The notes below the pieces were generated by a model. That model saw only the letters and a list, made by a program, of their open reading frames with translations, ran no database searches and was not told where the DNA came from. A stretch of 64,000 nt of DNA from Larix kaempferi. Its lineage: Eukaryota; Streptophyta; Pinopsida; Pinales; Pinaceae. The DNA lies in NCBI GenBank assembly GCA_027924585.1, contig BSBM01000964.1, positions 4,761,001 through 4,825,000 on the forward strand. Direction: 5' to 3'. Both the position numbers and the translations under genes were made by a program. Within the stretch, counting starts at the first letter, position 1; the number at the start of each line of letters is the position of its first letter. Shown here piece by piece: positions 55,467-64,000 of the stretch.

Positions 55467-57071
55467 GAAAGATCGTATACGAGCACCTACAAAAGGACTA
55501 GAACATTTGTTTCAGCAACAAAGTTATCTATTGAAGACATTGAATATATTGAAGTTCCCAGGATTCGGGAAGAATGCCATGATCAAGGAGTACCATTTGA
55601 TTATGAAGAATGATGTTTGGGATGCAGTCCCAAGACCTGAAGGGAAGTCTGTTGTGACTTCCATATGGATCTATAAGATCAAGCATGCTGTAGATGGTAG
55701 CATGGAGAAATAAAAAGCGAGGTTTGTAGCTCGTGGTTTCTCCCAGAAGGAGGGATTGAGTATGAAGAGACTTCTACACCTATAGCCAGGCACACTTCCA
55801 TCAGATCAGTACATTCTCTGGCTGCAGTGATGAAATGGAAGATACACCAGATGGATGTCAAGACAGCTTTCTTGAATGGTGTAGTCGAATAGGAAGTGTA
55901 TGTGGAGTAGCCACTCGGGTTTGAGACACATGGCCGAGAGTCACATGTGTGCAAACTGAAGAAATCACTCTATGGTTTGAAACATGCAGTCATGACCTGG
56001 TATGGCAGGATAGATGGCTTTCTATCCAGTTTGGGATTTACCAAGAGCAAAGCAGATTCAAACGTTTACTACAAGGTTGAGTAAGGAAATATAGTGATAC
56101 TACTATTGTATGTGGATGACCTGTTTGTAACAGGTGAGGATAGATTGATTGCCGAAATGCAGCGGAAGCTTGCTGCTGAGTTCGAGATGAAGAACTTTGA
56201 GATGATGCACTATTTTCTAGGCATGGAGGTGTGGCAGAGTACAGATGGAATCTTCCTTGGACAAGGGAAGAATGCAATGGAGATCCTGAAGAGGTTCGGG
56301 ATGATGGACTGCAAGGCCATGGCCACACCTATGGCATCGAACCTGAAGCTTTTGTGTGATGCTTCATCTGATCCGGTTGATGTCATAGTGTTTCATCAAA
56401 TGATTGGGTCCTTGATGTACTTGACGAACACGAGACCAGATATTTTCTTTGCGGTGAACACATTGAGCCAGTTCCTGACGGATCCCGGAGGTGTTCACCT
56501 GGTTGATGTAAAGCATATTCTGAGTTACCTGGAGGGTACAATTGACTATAGGCTCAAGTATGATGCAAATCAAAAGTTTAAACTAGAGGGCTATGTTGAT
56601 TCAGATTGGGCAGGAAGCACTGAAGATAGGAAGAGCACTTCTGGGTGCTGCTTCAGTATGGGATCAGGTGTGATCTCTTGGTTTAGCAGGAAGCATTCCT
56701 ATGTAGCACTGAGTACAACCGAAGCAGAGTATGTTGTATCTTGTTCAACTAGTTGTGAGGCAGTATGGTTGAGGAAGCTACTGGCTAAGTTATTTGATCT
56801 CCCGTTGGATGCTACTAGTATCTTTTATGATAACCAGAGTTGTGTGAAGCTGTCTGAGAACCTAGTGTTCCATGATAGGTCAAAGCATATCGAGATCAAA
56901 TATCACTATATCAGGGATATGGTGCAAAGAGGAGCAGTGAAGCTCTTGTATGTTGTGACGAATGTGCAGATTGCAGATGTATTAACCAAGCCGTTGGCCA
57001 GACTGCAGCTTGAGTACTTCAGAGAGAGGCTTGGTGCACTTCAGATCGAGGTTCCTTCCAAAGGGAAGTGA
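55467..57071 (+). pseudogene. Copia RT-RNase H (F), N-terminal break, C-terminal 325 codons open
   Basis: The RT start IMKNDVWDAVPRPEGKSVV runs to a TAA near 55711, then a frame change around 55755 and further stops. From 56094 the frame is open to 57071: LLLYVDDLFVTGEDRL (catalytic YVDD), HYFLGMEVWQSTDG, FLTDPGGVHLVDVKH, RNase H GYVDSDWAGSTEDRK and LSTTEAEYV with both acidic sites present, then [21 protein letters not shown] and PSKGK. RNase H looks chemically intact. The RT fingers are broken, so a working enzyme is unlikely. Confidence 0.9.
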
Positions 57072-57109
57072 TGAGTCCGGAAGATGCAGATGCACATGAG
57101 CTTTTCTGA

Positions 57110-57310
57110 CATGGTTTATGTGTTCTTCCATGGTCGTGATGTAATTGCTAAGCCATTCTCACATGGTGGTAGATGTGTTCTCCCATGGTGTAGATGTAAG
57201 GGATGAATCCATTTTTCACATGGTGGTAGATGTGTTCTCCCATGGTGAAAAAGTAAGGGATGGAGCCTTCCCTGAATGGTGGTAGATGTGTTATCCCATG
57301 TTGGTGGTGT
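57110..57310 (+). repeat. ATGGTGGTAGATGTGTTCTC array (F)
   Basis: Same ~57-60 bp unit as in E1, three to four copies. Confidence 0.85.
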
Positions 57311-57344
57311 AAGTGTTGGATGATGTGCATTTGGGCTGTGCTTC

Positions 57345-57830
57345 GTGGACGATGAGATGATCTGGAGAGGACGATGCTATGATGATCAGGAGGATCATGT
57401 GTGATGAGCATCAGGACGATGCTCCAGTTACTGCTTTGGATATGATCAGTTGGATCATGTATGTTGATATGCATTAGGTGGATACATTATATGATCAGGT
57501 GGATCATGTGTTTGTTATGTATCAGGTAGATACATTGTATGACTAGGTAGATCATGTATGTTGATATGTATCAGGTATGATAAGGTGGATCATGTATTTG
57601 TATATGTATCAGGTGGATACATTGTATGATCAAGTAGATCATGTATGATGATACGTATCAGGCAGATACTGTGTATGCATCAGGTGGATGCATTGTATGA
57701 TCAGCATGATCATGGATGATAAGCTTCAGGATATTGCTCTAGATGACATGCATCAGGACAATGTGGTGATGATGATTAGGATGATCATGTACATCAGGAT
57801 GATGTATGGTGAGTATCAGGTTGATACTCT
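57345..57830 (+). repeat. Hairpin array (F), best example
   Basis: At least twelve perfect short hairpins, among them ATGATC-AGGAG-GATCAT, GAGCATC-AGGAC-GATGCTC, ATGTATC-AGGTA-GATACAT, ATGCATC-AGGTG-GATGCAT, ATGATC-AGCAT-GATCAT and GAGTATC-AGGTT-GATACTC. Both arms change together from unit to unit while the loop stays near AGGNN. Confidence 0.9.
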
Positions 57831-58917
57831 CGGTGAAAACATGAAGTTGGGAAACAATTTTGGCTTGTTTTTGACAAAAAAAATTGATAATTTTTATGTT
57901 TTTCAACTTCAACCTCTTCAAACCCATATCTCCCTTAGGAATTTCAACTTGAAGTAAACACAAAGGTTTTACAAAATTGAATTAGCTTTCTATTCGTATT
58001 TTTTTAAATTTTTTTTATGGACATATCCTGGGACAAATTTGTTTTCAACCAACGGCATATACTTGAAAATTTTAGGTATGGATAATGAGTGACCTGTGTT
58101 GACAACGGTTTTTTGATAGATGGTTATTCACTTTAGGGAAAAAAATTGTATTTTCATAATCTACACACACTAAACTTGATCCTGGACTATATTTCGAGTT
58201 TTTTAAGACTTGGGAACTATTTTTTATTATTTATCGAAATAGCATATGTTCAGAAAATGGTGCATTATCAACTTTTTCTCTTCACATTTTCTTTCAAATG
58301 TTACTTTTATCAAACAAACTAAAACCAAACCATTGAAGAGGAAACTTCAAGGAACATCCTTGTATTTTTTTAAATTTTTTTGGCTTCGACATTGTGACTG
58401 ATTTTTCAGTCACTTAATTTTTTAATGATAAAGTTTAGTAAAAAAATAGAAAAAAATAGTAATCCTAAATGAAATTGAAAAAACTTATATTACTATAAAG
58501 TAGATTGAATGGTGAATCTACTGGTATAAACTACGACATGTAATTCTCATGTTTTGCAGTGGTGTGACCTTGTTAAAGTGACACATTTATGAATTTTGTA
58601 GAAATGGTGCTGGAATTGTTGACCAGAAACTCTCGGGCAAGAAAATGTCTTCCAAAGTCTCAGCCCAGAGTTTAGTTCAAACTCTCATCTAAGAGTTTTC
58701 TTTAAAATACAGTGTGGCAATTGGTTCAAACTCTCGGCCTACAGATTTTTTAAACTCTCGGCCCAGAGTTTGAACTCTCAAAACTCTCGACCTAGAGTTT
58801 TTTAAACTATCGGCCTAGAGTTTGAGTTTGACTTTTTTTCGTGTGATCATCTGCCCTCGCTCTGTTTTTTTCACTCTGTTTGTCACCAAAGTGTTTCCCA
58901 GGTTCGCGATTTCACCC
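57831..58917. mobile_element. Insertion H: 1087-bp terminal-inverted-repeat element
   Basis: Left end CGGTGAAAACATGAAGTTGG, continuing with GAAACA. The right end, reversed, is GGGTGAAATCGCGAACCTGG, also continuing with GAAACA. That is roughly 24 matches in 32. Flanked by CTCT on both sides (57827-57830 and 58918-58921). E1 lacks the insert at this place (GATACTCTGTGGCC). Contains several AAACTCTCGGCC(C/T)AGAGTTT hairpins at 58690-58825. No transposase. Family unknown. Confidence 0.75.
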
Positions 58918-59560
58918 CTCTGTGGCCGTGGAATAGGTTGTGCAGATAAGCATATAATCCAGCCCTGGGATGTTTGCAGATAGTCTTTCGAGGTTTTTCC
59001 TATGGCATGTAATGTGGCCCTGGGATATCTGGAAAACACTCTTTCGAGGTTTTGGTTTGGGAGGACATATAATCCGGCCCTGGGAGATTTGCAGATAGTC
59101 TTTCGAGGTCTTTCCTATGGCATGTAATCTGGTCCTGGGATATCTGGCAGATGCTCTTTCGAGGTTTTGTCCTATGGCATATAATCCATCCTTGGGAGAT
59201 ACGATAGGTTGAGCTGTGTGCTCGTAATCAGTCCTGGGATGCTCTTTCGAGGTTTTTCCATGACCACATGTAATACGCCCTAGAGATCTGGATAGGATGA
59301 AAAAGGCCTCAGATGCTCTTTAGAGTTCTTGCTAGTCAAGACACTCTTTAAAGGTTTTGTGGTAGGGGTCACATGTAATAAGTCCTGGAGATTTGGACAG
59401 GATGAAAAAGGCCTCAGATGCTCTTTAGAGATCTTGCTTTTCAATACACTCTTTTAAGGTTTTGTGATAGTCACATATAATACAACCCTGGGAGATCCGA
59501 CAGGTAGAGCCATGTGCTCATAAAATCCTGGATTCTCTTGCGAGGTTTTGTGATGCACGT
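58918..59560 (+). repeat. CTCTTTCGAGGTTTT array (F)
   Basis: Tandem units with TAATCC(A/G)(G/T)CCCTGGGA, (G/A)GATACTCTTTCGAGG-like blocks, ATGGCATGTAAT and GGGAGATCCGATAGGTTGAG. Relative of the B 85-bp array, spacing 60-90 bp. Confidence 0.8.
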
Positions 59561-59793
59561 AATAAGTCTTGAGAATTCCACAGTATGCCCAGTAATGATG
59601 AAGACTTGCAGGTGGTGGGCCTACAACCAGTATGAAAAGGGACTGGCTCTGTAGAAATTCCTATGATGAGTAGATTTAGAGATTGATTGAGATAGTAGCA
59701 ATGACACTGATTTGATGAACGATGATCCAGTGATGATGATCCAGAGAAGAAGATTTGTTCCAGTAGATCTGTGTCAAGAAATACCTTCCTGGT

Positions 59794-59803
59794 TAAAAGG
59801 GAG
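59794..59803 (+). other. Polypurine tract of F
   Basis: TTAAAAGGGAG-type run before TGTTGATG. Confidence 0.75.
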
Positions 59804-60415
59804 TGTTGATGTATATATAACTTCGGAATGTATTTCACCTATGTATTTCATCTATGTATATTGTACTCCTATAGAGATGTTATTATTCCTCTATGCGGAA
59901 GTGTCGTCATTTGTATTGACAAGTGTCGCAAGTGTTGTAACCTGCCACTAGGTTATTAGACCACGTTGATGGGGTCGGCCCTGTATGTGTCATGTGGGTA
60001 AATGGGTTATTAGACCACCAAGTGTGGGGTTGGCCTGGATTAATGTAACCATGGGTTATTAGGCTAAGTTAGACAAGTCAGCCCCACTGGTTTATTGGGC
60101 AGGATAGGACAAGTATAAATAGAGATCGGGAGATATCTATTTGATCATCTCATTACTCACTCTTCCATCACTCGAAAAGTGGCGCACATGTGAGGAGGAT
60201 CAGCTGCTAGGAGAAGACTATCTCTTGTACTTTGGTTGTATCATTTCTCTTTCTATCTCTGAGGAAGTTGTGGGGTTTTTCACCTTCTTGGTTTTCCCTG
60301 GTGAAAATCTGTGTCTCTTGTGTGCTTGCATTATTGTGTCCATGATTGATATGATGTACATGTTATTCTCTCAGTTAAGATCTTAGATCAGATTGAAAAT
60401 TCTGAAAAACTAATG
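59804..60415 (+). repeat. 3' LTR of F, 612 bp
   Basis: Same LTR as 52138, but it ends ACTAATG instead of ACTAACA, so the terminal CA has mutated to TG. Followed by AACTA. Confidence 0.9.
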
Positions 60416-60420
60416 AACTA

Positions 60421-60833
60421 AAAGAGTCCTATGGTCAAATAAGAATATGCATGAGTAAAAGAAGTACTCCCTGAAACCTTGTATACTAATGCTTGTGATA
60501 AATTACCTGTATATGAAATAATCATGACCTTATATGTTTAAGATTATTTAGAATCATAATGTTTTGATAAGTATTGAGATTATACTAATGCATGTATGAT
60601 TATGTATGAGATATTGAGGATGACACAATGATGACACTAGTGCACACTTAAGCATGCATAGTGGTCTGGGATAGATAGAAGTTCAAAGACATATAATCAT
60701 AATGATATCATAAAGGAAGCAAATATCAAGAGGGAGCACACTCCAGGAAGCAAAGATCAAGAGGGAGCACACTCCAGTTGTTCCTGCAAGGAAGCAAAGA
60801 TTGAGAGGGAGTCCATCCAACAACCAAACAAAG
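60421..60833 (+). other. Intron-like spacers (E2, second part)
   Basis: Continues E2 after F. Contains a perfect-length 31-bp tandem duplication, GAAGCAAATATCAAGAGGG... at 60716-60746 and 60747-60777, single in E1. A few Arg/Lys-rich codons near 60780 correspond to the degraded integrase end. Confidence 0.65.
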
Positions 60834-61255
60834 ATAAGTATATGAATTGTCATTTATTATATATTTGATTACTTAAATGATGTTGTCTAGTCATGTACAT
60901 GTTTATGTTCCTAGATTTAGGATGTATATTATGCATATTAGAAAGGTTGCATTAATGAACAAGATACTACTAATATGCAAGTAATGGGTAAGTAGACTAT
61001 GGTACTGTACAACATTCCATTACTACTTATCTAGAATGAAACCTCTTTGCTAACATGTTGGGATTTGTGCACACTCTTAACAAATGTTTTGGTAGAGATG
61101 GAAGGCATCTAGAAAGTTACGGGATATGGATAAATGTTGTATTGCAGCATTGGCTAAGATAATTGCATGACTGTATGCCATATATCTTTACGTGTAAGAA
61201 TTTGTTCTGAAATCTATGAGAAGTTTCTAATCATGCACTTGAATTTGAATTGTAG
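60834..61255 (+). other. Intron-like spacer, 422 bp (E2)
   Basis: ATAAGTATATG to TTTGAATTGTAG|GAAAGATC. Confidence 0.6.
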
Positions 61256-62890
61256 GAAAGATCATGTACAATCACCTACAAAAGAAGGACTACAACATTT
61301 GTTCCAACAAACGAAGTTCAAAGAAAACTACCTATTGAAGATATTGAAGAATCCGAAGTTCCCAGGATCCTAGATGCAGTAATGGAAGGATGTCATGATC
61401 GAGGAGTACTAGTCGATCATGAAGAATGATGTCTGGGATGTGGTATCGAGACCAGAAGGGAAGTCTATTGTGACTTCCAAGTGGATCTACAAGATCAAGC
61501 ATGCTGCAGATGGTATCATAGAGAAATACAAGGAAAGGTTTGTGGCTCGTGGCTTCTCCCAGAAAGAAGGGATAGATTATGAAGAGACTATTGCACCTGT
61601 AGCCAGATACACTTCCATCAGAATAGTACTTTCTCTGGCTGCAATAATGAAGTGGAAGATACATCAAATGGATTTCAAGACATCTTTCTTGAATGGTGTA
61701 TTTGAAGAGGAAGTGTATGTGGAGCAGCCATTCAGTTTTGAGACACATGACAGGGAGTTATATGTGTGCAAGTTAAAGAAATCCTTGTATGGATTAAAGG
61801 AAGCATCCAGGACATGGCACGACAGGATAAACAACTTCCTGTCCAGTTTGGGCTTTACCGAGAGTAAAGCAGATTCCAACCTTTACGACAAGATTGAGGA
61901 AGGAAATCTAGTGATACTCCTATTGTATGTGGATGATTTGTTTGTGACAGGTGAGGATAGGTTGATTTCTGACACGAAGAGGAAGATTGCTGCCGAGTTC
62001 GAGATAAAGAACTTGTGTATTATGCATTAATTTTTAGGTATGGAGGTGTGGTAGAGTACAGATGGAATATTCCTTGGATAAGGGAAGTATGTAGTAGAGA
62101 TCCTGAAGCGATTCAGGATGATGGAATGCAAGGCCATAGCCACACCTATGGCATCGAACCTGAAGCTATTGAGTGATACTTAATTAGAGTCAGTTGATGG
62201 CATGATGTATCGTCAGATGATTGGGTCCTTGATGTACCTGATGAAAACGAGACCAGATATTTTGTTCGTGGTGAACACCTTGAGCCAGCTCCTGACAGAT
62301 CTTAGACATGTTCACTTGATTGCTGTAAAGCATATTATGAGGTACCTGAAGGGTACGGTTGATTATGGGCTCAAGTATGATGCGAATCAAAAGGTTAACC
62401 TGGAGAGTTATGTTGATTCGTATTGGGAAGGCAGTGCTGCAGATAGGAAGAGAACTTCGGGTTGCTGCTTCAGTATGGGATCAGGTGTGATCTCTTGGTT
62501 TAGCAGGAAGCAGTTCTGCGTAGCACTGAGTACAACCGAAGCAGAGTATGTCGCAGCTTGTTCGACTACTTGTGAGGAAGTATGGATAAGGAAGCTACTA
62601 TTTGATTTATTTGATCTCTAGTTGGATTCTACTTGTATCTATTGTGATAACCAGAGTTGTGTGAAGTTGTCAGAGAAACCGGTGTTCCATGACAAGTCGA
62701 AGCATATCGAGATCAAATATCACTATATCAGGTATATGGTGTAGAGAGGAGCAGTGAATCTCCTGTATGTTGCGATAGATGAGTAGATTGTAGATGTGTT
62801 GACCAAACCACTAGCCAGAGTGAAGTTCGAGTACTTCGGAAAGAGGCTTAGTGTACTTCAGATCTAGGTTCCTTCCAAGGGGAAGGGATG
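61256..62890 (+). pseudogene. Copia RT-RNase H (E2), one frame with stops
   Basis: Open from 61419 (MKNDVWDVVSRPEGKS) through RFVARGFSQKEGIDYEE, MKWKIHQMDFKTSFLNG, LLLYVDDLFVTGEDRL to a TAA at 62028, and again at 62202-62621. RNase H reads GYVDS-like SYVDSYWEGSA (second catalytic Asp replaced by Tyr), SGCCFSMGSG, and ALSTTEAEYVA. Further stops at 62619, near 62741 and 62784 break the tail. RT palm motif is intact, so the N-terminal 203 codons resemble a functional segment, but the enzyme is not. Confidence 0.88.
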
Positions 62891-62924
62891 AGTCCGGAAG
62901 ATGCAAATGCACATGGGATTTTCT

Positions 62925-63125
62925 GACATGGTTGTAGATGTGTTCTCCCATGGTAGTGATTTAATTGCTGAGCCATTCTCACATGGTGGTAGATGTGTTC
63001 TCCCATGGTGTAGATTTAAGGACTGAAGCCATTTTTCACATGGTGGTAGATGTGTTCTCGCATGGTGAAAAAGTAAGGGCTGGAGCCTTCCCCGAACGGT
63101 GGTAGATGAGTTTTCCCATGTCGGT
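62925..63125 (+). repeat. ATGGTGGTAGATGTGTTCTC array (E2)
   Basis: Same unit as E1, four copies. Confidence 0.85.
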
Positions 63126-63164
63126 GGTGTAAGTGTTGTATGATGTGCATTTGGTCTATGCTCT

Positions 63165-63560
63165 GTGGATGATGAGATGATCTAAAGAGGACGATCATGT
63201 GTGATGAGCATAAGGACGATGCTCCAGATGATATGCATCAGGACGATGCTATGATGATGATCAGGATGATCATGTGATGATATGCATCAGGATGATTCTA
63301 TGATGATGGTCAAGATGATCATGTGTGGTGAGCATCAGGTCGATGCTCCAGATGTTGTACATCAGGATGATGTATTGTGTGATGATGATCAGGACGATCA
63401 TATGTGATGAGCATCAGGTCGATGCTCCAGATGTTGTACATCAAGATGATGTATTGTATGATGATGATCAGTATGATCACGAGCATAAGGAGGATGCTCC
63501 ATCCAAGGATGATTATGTGGATCATGAGTATCAGGTCGATACTCCATGGCCATGGACATA
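63165..63560 (+). repeat. Hairpin array (E2)
   Basis: GATC-AGGAT-GATC, GAGCATC-AGGTC-GATGCTC, TACATC-AGGAT-GATGTA, GATC-AGGAC-GATC and GAGTATC-AGGTC-GATACTC. Confidence 0.87.
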
Positions 63561-63579
63561 TTGTGAAGGTAGCATAGAA

Positions 63580-64000
63580 AATATCCTGGTAGATCCGATA
63601 GTTTGAGCTCTGATACTCTTTCGAGGTTTTGCTACAGGTAGCATAGAAAAGATCATAGGAGATCCGATAGTTTGAGCTTGGATGCTCTTTCAAGGTTTTT
63701 CTACAGGAAGCATGTAATCAGTCCTAGAGATCTGATAGGTTGAGCTGTGTGCTCGTAAAAGTCCTGGGATCCTCTTTAGATATCTTGCAGGTTGCAAGAC
63801 ACTCTTTTAAGGTTTTTCCTAACCACATAGAAAAGATCCTGGGAGATCCGATAGTTTGAGCTCGGATGCTCTTTCAAGGTTTTGTGGTCGTCACATGTGA
63901 AAGATCGTGGGAGATCCGATGGGTTGAGTTATGTGCTCATAAAAGTCTTGGGATGCTCTTTCGATGTTTTGTTGATGCACATTCCACAGGATGGCTAGAG
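63580..64000 (+). repeat. GGAGATCCGATAG array (E2), runs off the end
   Basis: Units with GGTAGCATAGAAAAGATCCT, GGGAGATCCGATAGTTTGAG, GATGCTCTTTC(G/A)AGGTTTT, repeated about every 75-90 bp. Confidence 0.8.

Larger units (their letters stand above)
52138..60415 (+). mobile_element. Element F: Ty1/copia inserted in E2
   Basis: 5' LTR 52138-52751, 3' LTR 59804-60415, TSD AACTA (52133-52137 and 60416-60420). Carries gag and integrase remnants, the best preserved RT-RNase H of the family, 3' arrays and insertion H. LTRs differ at roughly 30 sites in 500 by hand comparison. Confidence 0.92.
50780..64000 (+). mobile_element. Element E2: second internal copy, host of F, runs off the window
   Basis: Begins in mid-leader (TTTCATCCCATAAATAAGTCAC), with no LTR. 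It is interrupted at 52137 by F and resumes at 60421. Close in sequence to E1 throughout. The 3' LTR is beyond 64000. Confidence 0.85.

Noticed and set aside
57148-57474. Minus-strand His/Pro-rich frame as a gene
   Set aside because: Antisense of the ATGGTGGTAGATG array; recurs as an artefact in E1 and E2.

Overview
The window is plant nuclear DNA made almost entirely of LTR retrotransposons. I found no host gene, tRNA, rRNA or CRISPR array. Plant origin is inferred from a Tekay/Del-type chromovirus with long TGTAACACCCC LTRs, several Ty1/copia copies primed by initiator tRNA-Met (TGGTATCAGAGC), tRNA-like SINE promoters and the density of nested elements. This suggests a large, repeat-rich land-plant genome; I cannot name the species.

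Layout. 1-1678: GC-rich and AT-rich tandem repeats. 1679-8951: Ty3/gypsy element T with an intact 1503-codon gag-pol and a 2.7 kb 3' LTR; its 5' LTR is not visible. 8952-10690: degraded LTR relics. 10691-31063: a four-level nest. Element A (minus strand, unknown coding capacity) is split in its LTR by copia B (plus, 13880-30177). B is split in gag by copia C (minus, 15624-27154). C is split in its 5' LTR by gypsy D (minus, 22139-26552). B, C and D have exact 5-bp target duplications (TCTTT, GAAAG, TAAAT). 31159-36653: element G, a complete LTR element (duplication ATTGT) carrying only gag and protease. 36654-45046: old, mostly unassignable DNA with a decayed gypsy fragment and three SINE-like tRNA promoters. 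45047-64000: more copies of the B/C copia family. E1 is joined head-to-tail to E2 without an LTR between them. F (52138-60415, duplication AACTA) lies inside E2, and F carries a terminal-inverted-repeat insertion H (57831-58917).

How the parts work together. Only T has an uninterrupted polyprotein. B, C, D, E1, E2, F and G all lack reverse transcriptase and/or integrase parts or carry stops, so they are dead or would need enzymes from other elements. The copia family has three unusual shared traits. First, the integrase region is replaced by intron-like spacers, one of which keeps a length of 420-422 bp in four copies. Second, E1, E2 and F lack a segment bounded exactly by GT...AG, as if copied from spliced RNA. 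Third, the 3' untranslated region holds an array of short hairpins with a near-constant five-base loop (often AGGNN) and stems that change on both arms together. The hairpin array is the most interesting signal in the window.
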